A stretch of DNA of 64,000 nt from Phoebastria nigripes (taxonomy: Eukaryota > Chordata > Aves > Procellariiformes > Diomedeidae). The notes below the pieces were generated by a model. The model saw only the letters and a program-made list of their open reading frames with translations, had not been told where the DNA came from and ran no database searches. Positions 36,241 through 49,039 of the stretch are shown here, piece after piece. The stretch spans positions 1,150,907 to 1,214,906 of the forward strand of contig JAYKAV010000300.1 of NCBI GenBank assembly GCA_035582835.1, written 5' to 3'. The position numbers and the translations under genes were made by a program. Numbering within the stretch: position 1 is the stretch's first letter; the number at the start of each line of letters is the position of its first letter.

Positions 36241-39200
36241 AGTCTGGGAGGCAATGGGGAGAGGCTTTCCAGGGTTTGTGCATCACCCAGAGACACACCA
36301 CAACTGCAAAGATGCTGTGAGCATCCCAGCCCACTGCCCAGGGAACCGGCAGCAATCAGCTGAGCACTCAGTCTCTCTAAGGTCTGCAGAAGATAAGGGC
36401 TTCACAGTTTTTCTCACTAAGTCATTTGTAAAAAAAGAGTAAGGACACTTAACCTGCCTGAGTGAGGAGTCACAGTTTGCCTATTCCTTAGGCAATAGAA
36501 GCGATGCCTAGAATTATTCTCCACTATTTTAAGCAAATAGGAAAAAAATAGTTTGTGTATCCAACACCCCGAAGATCAAACTGTGCAATAAACAAAGCAG
36601 CAGCTCAGGCTGAAGGTAAGAAACAGAGGCTGGGAGAGAAAGCCTGGCCAGTGCTGATTTGACTGGGGGAGGTGATTAGTGCTACAGCAAACTGCTGGGG
36701 AAAGATCTGCAGGACCTAATGAAGCCAGGGCTGATTTGCAACCATTTTCTCATGCCCAGCAAGCGAGAGACTGCCCCAAAAATACTGCAATAGGATGAAC
36801 TCATCAGATGTTTTCTAAAAAGCCTGAGATGCTGCAAACATGATTAAGGAAGAGAAAGAAAAATAAATAAACCCAACAACTGGAAAGACCTTGGATGACT
36901 GTTTCTGTGACTGTTTAAAAGGAGTAAAATGGTCTCTTCTGAACACAAGATCCCCTCTCATCTCTCACATATGCTCTTTAATTGATCATTAATTTCTCTA
37001 AAAAAGGACAGGCAGTAACCAGGGGGCATGGAGGCATTCCCCCTGCTTTCCGGTCAGACGAGGACTGAACTTTCCCCACTTCCTCAGAGAAAGGGACTGG
37101 CATCAGAGCTTCTGCTTAGCGTTCACTTGCAATTCTGACCTTCTGCTAATTGCACTCCCTGGGCATGCAGTCCCTGCCCAGCTGGTGCAGTTTAACTCCA
37201 CTGAAGAAACCCACTTCTTAATGACCCTCACTGGATTCCCTGCAGATTTGGTTTTCTCAGCTCTTCTCAGGATCTGGGAAAGATGTTCACAAGTGATAAG
37301 CCCATGGCATAACCTCCCACCAGCCATCAGCTCAGCTGCAGCCACTGACTATGCACACTCCCATCCCCTTCCAATTGTGAACTGAACTGTGTTAGCAGCA
37401 CCACGGAGCAACACCGTGCGATCGGAGGAGTCTAGGAGCATACACAGAGCCAGCTCTAGAGATTCAGCTAACAAGGGGCGCCTCATTAAGTACCTCGGGG
37501 AGAGCTTTCAGCTAATGTGTTTTCCTTTGCACTGAAGATGGGCCTGGAGCATTCACATCGACCACTGAAAGGAGCCCACTCACAACTGCTAACTGATTAA
37601 GTGCAGTAACTCAATGACTTGCCATATCTCATGGTCTCTAAATAATTAAGTATGTCCCTTATCGCTCCTTGCTGCTCCCTTAGCAAGTTTTCTAGCCATC
37701 ACCTTGCTGTCGTCTTTCCTCCTCTGAAATTATTGGTGGTACTTCTTGTAAGTGCCCCCAGCCTTCCCCCTCTGCTACCCCAGCTGTCAGGCTGCCTACA
37801 AGAGAAGCCAGCACCGCTTTGGCAGGGAAGCAGCTCATCAGCCGGTCTCCAGCATCTTCTCCAGGGCCTCCATCCTCCTTACAAGCTCCACTTTATAGAG
37901 GGCACCACATCTTCTCTACCTCCAGGCTTTTACCATCAGCTCGCCCACGAGGAAGCTGATCCCTTACCTATGCCATGGCACTGAATTGCCCTCGAAGAAG
38001 GATTGCATCGCTGCACCACAGGACTGCCACTGAAACCAGCAGCAGTGCCAGCATCATCCCCCTGCTCATGGCATCCCAGGGCACAGGAGGTTCACAGGCT
38101 CAGCTGGGTGTTTGTCACATTTAACCCTATTTTGTAAAGACTGGGGGCAAACGCTTCCCCCATCCCTATCTCACCCAGGAGAAATCTTCTGTTGGCTACT
38201 CTGCGTGTCCGAATGGGTGCAATTTGATGCTGGGCAGACTGAAAGTGCACTTGTACTTCCCTGTGAGATCTTCTGCTCGCTGCTGGGGCCCGTACAACAC
38301 CTACTCATCTCAGTGGGAAATGGTATATGCTTCACAGAAAGAGCAAGAAGCCAAAGTACTGAGTATGTGCGTTTCTCATACAGTTCTGCGTGCAACTGCA
38401 GCTTATTCCTCATTCAATAACATGGTGATCCCAGCTTCTGGAGAGACAGATTAAATCAATGATTAATTTAAAGTCATTTATACCTTTTAACCATTCAAGC
38501 ATATTTCCCAGGCCTGAGACCTGCAAGCCACACTGGATCAATGCCTGGAAATCTATGAGTATTATTTCAGGTATAACTATTTATCCCCCGTAGCACAGCA
38601 ACAGTTGTGCTAAGGAAACAGTTCACCCCTCGCCTCAGCCAGAGTGCCGTTTTCTCGCGTTTCGGGTCCAGTTTACTCGTTTGCTCTCTCCAGGGATCAC
38701 CCAGCAGGTTTGGGGATGAACAAGTGCAATATACAGAGAGATGCTTTCTTCATCTAACTTACCCCCGTGGTTCCTCCATAGCTGCTTCTGTACAGCCTTA
38801 GCCCACTTTTGACAGGGAGCCAAGGACCAGTGCCCCCAAGGTCCACAGCTCCCCGCAGGCAAACACTCAAGAGGCTCCTGGAGCAGCCCTGAGGACAACA
38901 GGCAGTTTGCAAACTCAAGCCCTCCCTGTGTTTATCATGCAACAGAGTTTTCCTGGTCAGGAAAAAACAACCAAATTTTGCTCAGCTCCTGGTGATTACC
39001 ACACCACCCATGACACAGGAACAGGGATTCCTGCACCAGACAGGCACTGAGAAAAGGTTGTTGTGACTTAGGAAATGAGATGTGCCCTTTCCTTCCTACC
39101 TGTGTCCCAACTCCCACGTAGCACCTTCGATACGACACAGTCTCTCTGCACCTTGCTTACCCCTTCTGCAAAACATGGTTAATTATATTTTGAGCATCTC

Positions 39201-42200
39201 AGTCTCCCTGACTTACCTGTTCAGCCATAAACTCTCCTGCTCTGCACCTTGCTCCAAGTCTCCAGCCACCTGAGTGACCAGAGAAATAAAAATAGCGGCA
39301 GAGGGACTGAGTTGACAATGACCCAGTTTTATAGACAACATAAAGTTGACACTAATACTATTGAGTGGCAGAAGTGTCCGTGTGGGGAGGGAGTAGCAGA
39401 AGACTTGACTGCAGGAGAAATAAAAATAAAAAAATTTAATGCAATAAAATTTCCCCAGATAGTGCTTGACTGGCTAGTTATATCACAAGTCGCATGTTTG
39501 TTAGAAAGCATTAATAAAACCTGCAGTATAATCCAGGAGGATTCATACAAAACATTACACAGGAATTTATGGGTTTGCTGCAAAGTTTTATGCTCTCAGT
39601 GCTGAGGCTCAGTTCCAGAAGACAGACGCTGGGGTGGGCTGGAAGCTCTCCCTGCTCTCCAAAACAGGCAGGAGGAGAAAACTGGGGAGAGAGAAGCACC
39701 TTTTGGGGTTGCAGGAATCTCTGTGGGACTTAGCATTATGCCAGTAAGGTATCAGAGCATCCAAAATGGCTGCTGGTCCCTCCAAGGCAGAGGGAATTGC
39801 CCCACACATTGCTGCAGAGACTCCGCAGCCATTGATTCAGGTTTTGATCTGGCCTTTTCATTTGCCAGAGCAGAAGCCAAAGGGACATTTTATTTTAGCC
39901 CTCCCAACTGTACCCCCAGTCCTTGCAAGAGCAGGACCCAGGACGGAGGAAGGGCAAGAGCAGGACACATCTCAGAACAGAGCGGAGATGAACAGATAGA
40001 GAAACAAGAGCAGAGCGGGGACACGCACAAAGACACACACATGAACAGCACCATGTAAGCCCCACTTTTGAAGGAAACCTGGCCAAAAAATAACTAAGCC
40101 CTATTGAGATCCTAGCCAGCTGGATCAAGCAATAGACACATGCATCTGCCCAGGCATTTCAGGGTGCTGCTTCTGTGGCACCGCAACTACCCGTCTGTAG
40201 CAATGAACAGCCAGGGTCAGATTTACTGTGCTGGGGATGGGGTGCGGGAGAGGTGGTGCTCCAAGCCCCCCTCTCACTGTGCAGAGGGCAGTGGCCACAC
40301 AGACGCCTGCCCGCCCCACGGCTGCATCCAGCCCCAGGAGGCATCCAGCTGAGATCACTCTGCAGCAAGGTGGAGGGAAGGGAAGGAAGTCAATGTAAAG
40401 GATGGAGAAAAATAGCAGCCTCTTACAGAGTCAGCAAAGAATTAAATACCCTGATCTCTCAGAGAAAGTGCCAGCAACCACCTCTTCTGCTTCTTATCAT
40501 TCCTTTTCTGTTTGCTTTTAATTTGCTTAACCTATAATTTGTTAAACAGGCTGCCCAGTAGATATCATCTCAGAGCTGACTATTATGCGGGTGCTGCTTT
40601 TAGCCTAGAGCAGAGAGAAACACATCAACATCAAGACTGGGGATACAGCCAGGAAAGCTGCTGATTTCACTGAGGAAATACTAAACATAAATTGTGTCCT
40701 GCTTCCGTCCTGTAACACTTTGAGCTCCTTGCAACAGCAGCATTAAAAATCACAATGCAATCAGGACACTACACAGATGAAACCCCACAGGATTAATGAA
40801 GGCACATAGATCATACAGGGGACCCACTTAGGAACTCAGAAGGACTAACCCACATCAGAAAGTCCCAACTTTTCAAGGCAGGGACCTGTCTCTCTGCTCT
40901 GTGTTTGCAGTGCAGCACTGGATACCACGGTTCCTTGAGTGGAGATGTGAGTAGCAGAACTAGGCAGAGCTGCTTAGAAGTCTTTCAAACCCTTGTTTCA
41001 CCAAGAAAACCATACAAGGTTTCACCCAAAACATCTCGTTCTATGAATCTAAGCTGATTTTCTTGCAAAGATTGGATGCCTGCTTTCCTCCTAGACTGAC
41101 CAAGGACTAGCACCAGGTCCCACAGCCTGCTGACACATGGATTAAGCAGGGCTGAGCTCCCAGCTTTGCAGCAGAGACCTTGGAGCCTTGAGATAGCTAC
41201 AGAGATCCCACAGAGCCTGGGGCCCATGGCAGTGTGCCGGGCCAGAGCCACTGATCCTCAAAGCCTCCGGCAGCTACTAAAAGAAACTGGAGTCAGTGCA
41301 AAACCCACCAACATCCCCGAGCAGCTACCAGGCCTGAGAATGTCTAGCTCACACAAAAACATAACTCTAAACCAAAGTCTTCTATCCTGCAGAAAAACTG
41401 GATTTTTCAGCCTGCTTTAGACACTCAAGGACAGCTACAATCCCCAAACATAAATAACAAAAGCTATTTGGCTGCTTAGATGTTTTGTGATGGGAGGAAA
41501 GTGGCATGACTTAGACCAGAACAGCCTTCAGTTCATTTGGAAAAGGAATCCACAATAAGGTATCGGCTTCTGACACCTGCTAAAGCCTTATTGGCCCTGC
41601 CAAGCGCCCGTGGACACCCAGCAAATATTATGGGTTAGACACCTGGTGCCTGAGGGCAATTCATTCGGCTGTGAAGGACACAGATTGAGTTCAGGCCAGT
41701 TTGCAAAATGACCCCAATCTCCCACTTTCCTCTGTTGTCCTTTGCTTTCTGTAAAATTCCCTTTGGTAGGCAGCACTGCTGCCAGGCAAGCTGTATCTTA
41801 GACCCATCTCAAAACATTCTCTCTAGCTATTTTTGATGCTTTTTGGACTGGAGCCTTGCGGCTCCAGCACTGCAGGCTCCGACCCCGCACTGGGTTTATG
41901 TCCCTGGTCCTGCTGCACGAGGCACTTACATAGGTCTTCTAGGTTAAGCTGAGGACAAATACTGATTCTAGTACGTCAGAAGCAATTTCTGTCAAACAAC
42001 ACACTGTTCAGCTCACCCACAGGTGAACCCACAGAAAACAAAGGAGTAAAGGCAACATGTGGTCTGTCTGCAAGCCCTTTACCCAGACCAGGATCCTGTA
42101 ATGTCACCCATAGCCCAGGTACTGCCAGGTGCAATCCCCAGAGCCTGACACCCTGCAGATGTGGGAGAAACGCTGTTTGTCTACACCCACTCCCTGATTT

Positions 42201-43370
42201 TCAATGAAGCAAGACAATTTTGTGGCCAGCAGTTTCCATCAGCTCCAGCCAGAGCAACCCCTTTGATTGTAGGTATGGGAGGGGACACAGACAGTTCTGG
42301 CATTAAACAAGACCATTTACCCCAGAACAGCATCCCACCCCGTCCTGCCAGACCCAAGCGCTCTCAGAGGCTCATCACCCTTTGTCCTAGCATGATTTCC
42401 TCCTTTTTTTCCCCACCTACACCCTCCTTTAACCCAGCACAGGTCTCCTTCCTCCACTTCACGTGTAGTCACCACCATCCTGGGCCTCTGAGGCTGCAAG
42501 AGCAGAGCAAGGCTGCCTGGGGAAACATGCCATTAGGGTGAGGAAGACTTTGTGACTGTTTTTGGTGAAGATCTGGCACTAGAAAGCAGAAGATGATGGA
42601 AATGGATATTCATCACCTGCTGTGCTGGACTGTTTGGTCACTGATTCAGGAGGCAGGAACTCTTCCCAAGACTGCAGCTGACACATCCCACCCGGAAAGC
42701 TCTGCTTTGCAAGCGATTATTTCAGGATGAAGATGAGTTGCTGTTTCTCTCTCTAAGTCTTCTGAGAGCAGTGTGACCCAGTGTTTTTCACCCACTCTCC
42801 TCCTGTTTTCATCCATCAGAGGAAGCGAACATCAGCTCTCTGAGGCCAGACAACTTCCACTCAGGTTTCACGACCAGCTAATTATTACAAAGGCGTAGGA
42901 AACAGAAACCAGTCTGGGATCATACCAGACGTAGGAAAATTCTCAAGTTCATCTTCTGTGGTTAAGCTGCCTATTACAAGCTGAACAAGAAAGATGATTA
43001 AAGATAGTTGTTATTGCAGTTTAGAGCCAACAGAGACAGCTTGTACTGGGAAGCACAACACATTGTGCCTGAGAAAGCCCGCTGTAAGCATTAGATTACA
43101 TTTGCTGAGAAAAGTATCAGGCTGAAAGACGGAAAGACTCAAATCTTTGGGCCACCGAACAGCAGCAAAACAAAGACAGAGCTGAATGTCATTTGAAATG
43201 GGGAAAATTAGGCAGAGAGGTAGGGAGTGTGGCTGCACTAAGATAGTCTTTTAGACACTGCCAAAACAGTGCTGCTGTAGGAGGTAAAGCAAGGGGCTGC
43301 AGCAGTGTAGGATAACGTGTAGGATAACAAAAATATCTAGGTACCTGTTCCCTTACTTCTGATGAACAAG
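36241..43370. other. Intergenic, nothing convincing
   Basis: KNCN (kinocilin) is expected somewhere between TMEM275 and MKNK1 if the mammalian order holds, but no kinocilin-like hydrophobic exon was recognised here. A 33-codon minus-strand frame with a hydrophobic stretch (37,968-38,069) is listed separately. A possible antisense MIR-like phrase lies near 39,135-39,200. Confidence 0.4.
37968..38069 (-). other. Small hydrophobic open frame ending at a splice-donor-like site
   Basis: The ATG at 38,069 (G at -3) opens 33 codons beginning MSRGMMLALLLVSVAVLW, a signal-anchor-like hydrophobic run, and ends with TAG at 37,968. The stop is immediately followed by GTAAGG, so CATAG|GTAAGG looks like a donor. 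No family is recognised. An out-of-frame upstream ATG overlaps the start region. With a frame this short, chance is the default explanation. Confidence 0.12.
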
Positions 43371-43372
43371 GC

Positions 43373-43403
43373 CAGCATCTGCATCTGCATCAGCATCTGC
43401 ATT
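43373..43403 (+). repeat. Hexanucleotide (GCATCT)n tandem repeat
   Basis: Around five units of gcatct/gcatca are visible in succession, with one base change. This is a minor simple repeat. Confidence 0.8.
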
Positions 43404-46400
43404 CAGGTCTTGCAAGCCCACTGGGGTGGGCATGACCACTGTTGTCAGTGCAACTGTATCTGCACTTTGGGACAGGATTGAGCCCATATGAGATGCTGAC
43501 AGGCAACTCGGATATGCCGCAAAGGAAATCCTTCTGGCCCTTTTTTACATGTTGAGATGAAGTGGCTTGCATTGGATCACACCACAAGGCTTTAGTAGGG
43601 CTGAGGACTAAAACTGCTCTTTTTCCAACCATTCTCCCTCACCCATATCATGCTGATAAAGTCTTTGTCCTCATTTTTTCTCTCTGTAGTAAACCATATA
43701 CCAACTGAGCACGGATGTATCTGAATCTGCAGCTTGTAAAGACACATAACAGTTATTGCATCTAATAATGTATAAAAATACATGTACTGATCCTATTAAT
43801 GTACCAAGCTCGCTTTGGGGCAGTAGGAAAGTCTTCTCAAAGCCTTCTCCAGTGCCAAAATCTATGATTTCCACTCTTCTTCCTTAAGGCACAAGCTGGG
43901 ATGCAGCTGGACAGGTTTTCTTAATCTAGTGAGACAAAGATGCAAAACCAATACCAAGGTCAGGCGCTGAAGACAGCAGGCAAACACGAGCGTTGCTGAC
44001 CTGCACACAGTACACACATCTTCCTTCCTGCATCAGCTTTTGCTAATTTTACAAATGACATTTTACTAAAGGGAGATTTTATTCTGGGTTTTACTAGAAC
44101 TGGCCCCTCCACTTGTTCCACCTTTTGCATTAAGTATCGTGATGCTCAGAGCAGAAGAGGATGTGGTTCTGTAATGGCTTATAAGCCTCCCAGCCAATTT
44201 GGGAGACAGGCTGTGTTTACACAAGTTTTTAAGAAAGTAGGCTGCTAAGCAGAGAGGGAGAAATGCTCTTGTTGAAGGAAGGGCAACAGTTGGCTACTGC
44301 CAAGTGAATCTATATAGAAATGAGAAGGTCTAGGCCAGGTCAGACTGAAGCTGCTCTGCAAATGCTCAGTGCTAAGATAGCCAAGGCAATTGCATCAATA
44401 CAAGACACAAGCTGACACAGGTACCCCTGCATTTCCTACAGTCTTCGTCCCACAATAGCTTGCTTTGGTAATAAGTCATAAGCAGAAGAGACAATGCTTT
44501 CTGCAGCCCCCATAAGAAGGAGACATCCAGAACTCTGCATTATTGTGGGAGTCCTTAACAGCCCATAAATAGAGCACCTGTGTTAAGAGACAGCCCATTC
44601 CTCCTACTTACACTGCCAGCAGCTGCCCTCTCCTAGCCACAGCAAGAGCACTGCGGAATAAAGGACCTTGCCCCTTCAGAGCTGGTGCCTTATTTTAGCT
44701 ATCAGCGGTGAAGCCCTGGTGACTGGAAAGGAGGAAAAGAGAACAAAACAGCAGTGAGCGCTTTATGAAGGTACCAGAAAGCAAAGCGCCTGGAAACCTA
44801 CGGCAATGCTCCCCAGGAATTGCACTTGGGGTTTGAGCCGAGCAGCAGGGGCTGGAAGAAGAAGAAACAGCAAGCTCAATAAACAGTCCAGCTCATCCCT
44901 GAAGCCGGAGGGGTCTTCCACAGTCCAAGACTCCTCCTGGACCATATAAAGGAGCACATCTTTAGTACTGACATTGCTTTGTTACAATCAGGGTGAAAAA
45001 GCAACAGTCCCATAGTGTTAGGCTATGTGAAGACACAGGCTAAGGTCCTGAAGACTGGATATCCCACATAAAGCAAGGAGGCAGAGGAAAATTAATTATC
45101 CCATTTCCTTGCTTGAAACTGGAGGTAAACTGAGGCACAGAGCAGTTCCCAGGATAGGCGTCTGTGTACATGGCTTAAGTCAGGGATGCTAGAGAAAGGG
45201 AATGTGCATTTCATGCATCAAAATCTCTAGGGAGTCAGTCCAAAGAAGAGGAATATTGCTTTCAGTGACTGCATTTTTAAAATACAATAGGTATTTTATT
45301 ATATTGCAGGAATCGCAGCACGTATGTTCTTGCATTGTGCAGACTTGGCCCCTGTCAGGCCTCCAGCTTCTGTCCAGAAATAAAACAATGGGAAAAATCT
45401 GTATTCGTCTCTGGAAGTGTTCACACAAACAGCAGCACAACTTTAATTAATATAATTAGCACTCATAATATATTTCTGTTCTTACAGCTGTAACAACACA
45501 GATGCCTCGAGCTATACTGCTGCCTCTCCAATGTAAGCTGGGACATCTTGTCCTCTTTCAGCATGTTAAGCCACCACCACAAAGAACATTCTTCCTCATG
45601 GGTTTTCCATGGGAAACTCAGGATGATGGATGATTTGGTGTTTCTCAAGAGCCTGTGGTTCCCCGTCCCATCTTTAGAAACAGTCTAGGTTAGATCCAGT
45701 GAATCCAGTCCCAACCGTGCTGCTGAGAAGCCCCAAGCTGGTTCCAGCTCCCTGAAGCAGACAAGCAGGTGCCATAGTCTGCGTCCCTGGAGAAGGCGGC
45801 AACAAACCCTGAGCTGGGCTTCCAGCTGGGAAGACAGAGGTGTGCTATCAGGCAGGTTCACGAATTGCTAGACAGCGGGGAGAGATGTCTATCATGGCTG
45901 GAGGAGAGAGACTGATTTTTACGAGCAGGTTAGACACAGAGGGAAAGGGTGGTATTAATCCTATTTTCCACTCCCCCTTTTTAAAATGCTTTGCTATGAT
46001 CTGTGTTTTTTTCAGTCTGTGGCTGAACTCAATACCTAATGCACCTGGGGTAAGCAGGTTTTTCTGGAGGTGAGGGCTTTAAACACATTTGTTTGGGAGA
46101 AGGAGACAAAAAGTGGCAGGGAACAATGGATAAGAAATGATGTGGGAAGAGCGGAGGGAGAGGCATCCCCCAGACCTTCCCTTCTCACCCCTTCGTCACC
46201 AGCAGGCTCACAACTGTGCCCTTTGTGCTGCAAGATGCAACTTTGGGACTGGTGGTAGCTCTGGAATAAATTCTGAGAAGGAACCAAGGATGCAGATTGA
46301 AAGACAACACGGATACACGCCCAATGGGCAAGAATCAAAAAGACCTGTTATCCCTGTAAAGTACACAGACACACAGCAGCAATCATTAACTGCAGTCAAG

Positions 46401-48384
46401 TGTATTATCTCTTCATGTGCTTTTCTCCTGCGGACCCGATAATTCGTCTCATCCTACACCTTAAAAGATCCGGTAGCTGGGAGATGTAACAAGTGAGATC
46501 TCGCACCACAAGACATCATTAGTCTGACTACATCTACTCAAGGCTGTTTATTTTTCTCCAATACAAAGCAGAAACATTTAAAACCTTGATGTACAGTCAT
46601 GAGAACAAATAAACCAAGAGAGCCTAGCAAATCTGACAGTTACCTTCTTTTGCACACTTCTTTGCTAATTCATGACTGCTGATGTTATGTGACAATTCGC
46701 CCCCTCATTAGTAATTACTTACTAGCCGTATAACTCCAGTCCACGTACAGCCTCTGCACTGATGCCCTGTGAGGCCATGGTTGTTTTCATCATCCTCCTG
46801 CTCTTTTTTTTTTTGTTTTAAGAAAGAAACTCAAATGAAGATGAGATTGTTTCTACCAAGAGATGGTGGCAGCAACTCTGAAGCTCTTATGAATTACAAA
46901 AAGTCGAAGAGGATAAGCCTGCTGAGTGGAAACAGGGAGATATCACTTGCTGTCATCAGAGGACCTCCTGGGAAGAGCTGAACCCTGAGTGTCCCAAAAA
47001 TTAAGAGTGTAAATTGATATGTGCTCCTTCACTTCACAGAATCTGTGCGTCATATGAGGCAGGGGTAGCTGTTACCATGGCAACTAATCTAATCTTTATT
47101 TTAATTTTTGCTGTAGTCAGATCACAACAGATAGGAAATAGTCATGCTCAGAATTAGAGCAATTGTATGTGCGAACACATGCATAGAAAACATACGTAAT
47201 TGCATCTGTGGCTGTACCTAAATGTAAAAAAAAAAAAAGTTTTTTTATGGGGAATACGCCTTTTAAGGAAATAGAACCAAATTGGGCTCGATCTCAGAGA
47301 CACACAGAACAGAGATAGCTCTATGCACAGCCATCGTGTTGAGTGTAACTGAGCCTATCACTGTCCTAGCGGAACGGACAATGTACAACTTCTAAACCTT
47401 GCATTTGGAGAAGAACCTTATCCCATCCCAAACTGCCTGTCAGCTCATTCTCCCTCCCATGAAGGCTTCTTCTGGAGAAGAAACACAGGGACCTACTGGC
47501 CATGTCCTAATACAAAAGCCCTGATATCATCCCAAAAGCCATAGTCCAGGCAACGATATGCCCTCAACACAGTAACATCACCATCCCAAAGTCCCACATC
47601 TCAGGAAGGGAAATGCTTGAGATCTTCCCTTCGTGACTCACCACATGGCTGGCAACCATGGCTGCCCATCCTCAGGGCAGGAGGCCAAACAGAAAGTGCA
47701 AATAGGCCAAAATCAGGAACCCCAAGTTTGAAAACCCTCAAATTCCAGGTGTCAAAATGCTTGAAGCTCTGAGCAGGGAAGCGTGCAGTGCCCGAGGCAC
47801 AAAATCCCTCACAGATAGAGCTGGCGTGCCACACATTTCTTAATGCCAGATGGCAGACATGGTCAGAAGAAAAACCTTAAGCGCATTCCCAGGGATTCAG
47901 GTACCTGGGTGGTCACCAGTCATCACCACTGTCTTCCAAATATGACAAGCCAGATCTTCTCCTGCTCTGAATTGAGATAGTTCTCATGACATCATCAACA
48001 AAGCTAAACTGAATTACATCAACTTTGTTTCTTCAAAGGGTCCTATCACCAAGGACTCTTTTCAGGTTGGGGTTTTTCTTGTTTTCTTTTACCTGGAGAG
48101 CAGGATTTTCTGTGAAGATGTCACAGCTAGAACACCAAACACTGACACTGCTGCTATCAATGCAAATCCAGAAGAGAGCTTGCAAACCTACAGCTTAAGG
48201 AGACAGCATGCAGCAAAACTCATCACCTACAGAAGCCACCCTGAAACATCCTGAATCAAGAAGAACAACTTCAGCTAAAATTCAGCCTGTCTTCTGAGCC
48301 ATGAGGCTGTAGGAGTGTTATGTCATGGGTGAATCAGACAGGAAGGAAACACGGAATAGCAAGTCTTCTTTAAGCTTTATAAAG
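43404..48384. other. Intergenic, nothing convincing
   Basis: No coding exon is recognised. Near 45,085-45,160 there is a phrase aaactgaggcacagagcagt preceded by ttaattatcccattt, which resembles a diverged MIR core. Poly(T)/poly(A) runs occur at about 46,785 and 47,226. Otherwise the sequence is unremarkable. Confidence 0.4.
45085..45165 (+). repeat. MIR-like ancient SINE core
   Basis: Text equivalent to the MIR phrase 'atta-tcccattt ... gaaactgaggcacagag' is present with insertions between the two parts. It is old and diverged, so the boundaries are approximate. Confidence 0.4.
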
Positions 48385-49039
48385 ACAACAAACATCTGAA
48401 TATGAGCCGGCAGTATGCCCAGGTGGCCAAGAAGGCCAATGGCATCCTGGCCTGTATCAGAAATAGTGTGGCCAGCAGGAGTAGGGAAGTGATTGTCCCC
48501 CTGTACTCGGCACTGGTGAGGCCGCACCTCGAATACTGTGTTCAGTTTTGGGCCCCTCACTACAAGAAGGACATTGAGGTGCTGGAGCGTGNCCAGAGGA
48601 GGGCAACGAAGCTGGTGAAGGGTCTGGAGANCAAGTCTTACGAGGAGCGGCTGAGGGAACTGGGACTGTTTAGTCTGGAGAAGAGGAGGCTCAGGGGAGA
48701 CCTTATCGCACTCTACAACTACCTGAAAGGAGGTTGCAGCGAGGTGGGTGTTAGTCTCTTCTGCCAAGCAACTAGCGATAGGACGAGAGGAAATGGCCTC
48801 AAGTTGCGCCAGGGGAGGTTTAGATTGGACATTAGGAAAAATTTCTTTACTGAAAGAGTGGTTAAGCATTGGAACAGGCTGCCCAGGGAAGTGGTGGAGT
48901 CACCATCCCGGAAGTATTTAAAAGACGTATAGATGAGGCGCTTAGGGACATGGTTTAGTGGGCATGGTGGTGTTGGGTTGATGGTTGGACTTGATGATCT
49001 TAGAGGTCTTTTCCAACCTTAATGATTCTATGATTCTAT
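48385..49039 (+). mobile_element. CR1 LINE retrotransposon, 5'-truncated 3' end
   Basis: This is the 3' portion of a chicken-repeat-1 family non-LTR retrotransposon. It carries the end of the ORF2 reverse-transcriptase protein, a short 3' UTR and the terminal octamer repeat (atgattct)n at 49,023-49,039. The tail, with ggacttgatgatcttagagg before it, is the diagnostic 3' end of avian-type CR1. About 650 bases of a roughly 4.5 kb element remain, a normal 5' truncation. The preserved frame suggests a relatively young copy. No clear target-site duplication is apparent, as is usual for CR1. Confidence 0.92.
48402..48932 (+). pseudogene. CR1 ORF2 C-terminal remnant (reverse transcriptase 3' part)
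   Basis: About 176 codons remain open, with CR1 landmarks in order: [78 protein letters not shown] and [14 protein letters not shown]. These lie after the RT palm and represent the thumb/C-terminal region. The RT catalytic aspartates and the endonuclease domain are absent through 5' truncation, so the copy cannot be autonomous. Two codons contain ambiguous bases (48,592 and 48,632). The first in-frame ATG is simply an internal methionine of ORF2. Confidence 0.9.

Noticed and set aside
48318..48869. Minus-strand frame of 183 codons
   Set aside because: It is the antisense shadow of the CR1 ORF2 remnant.
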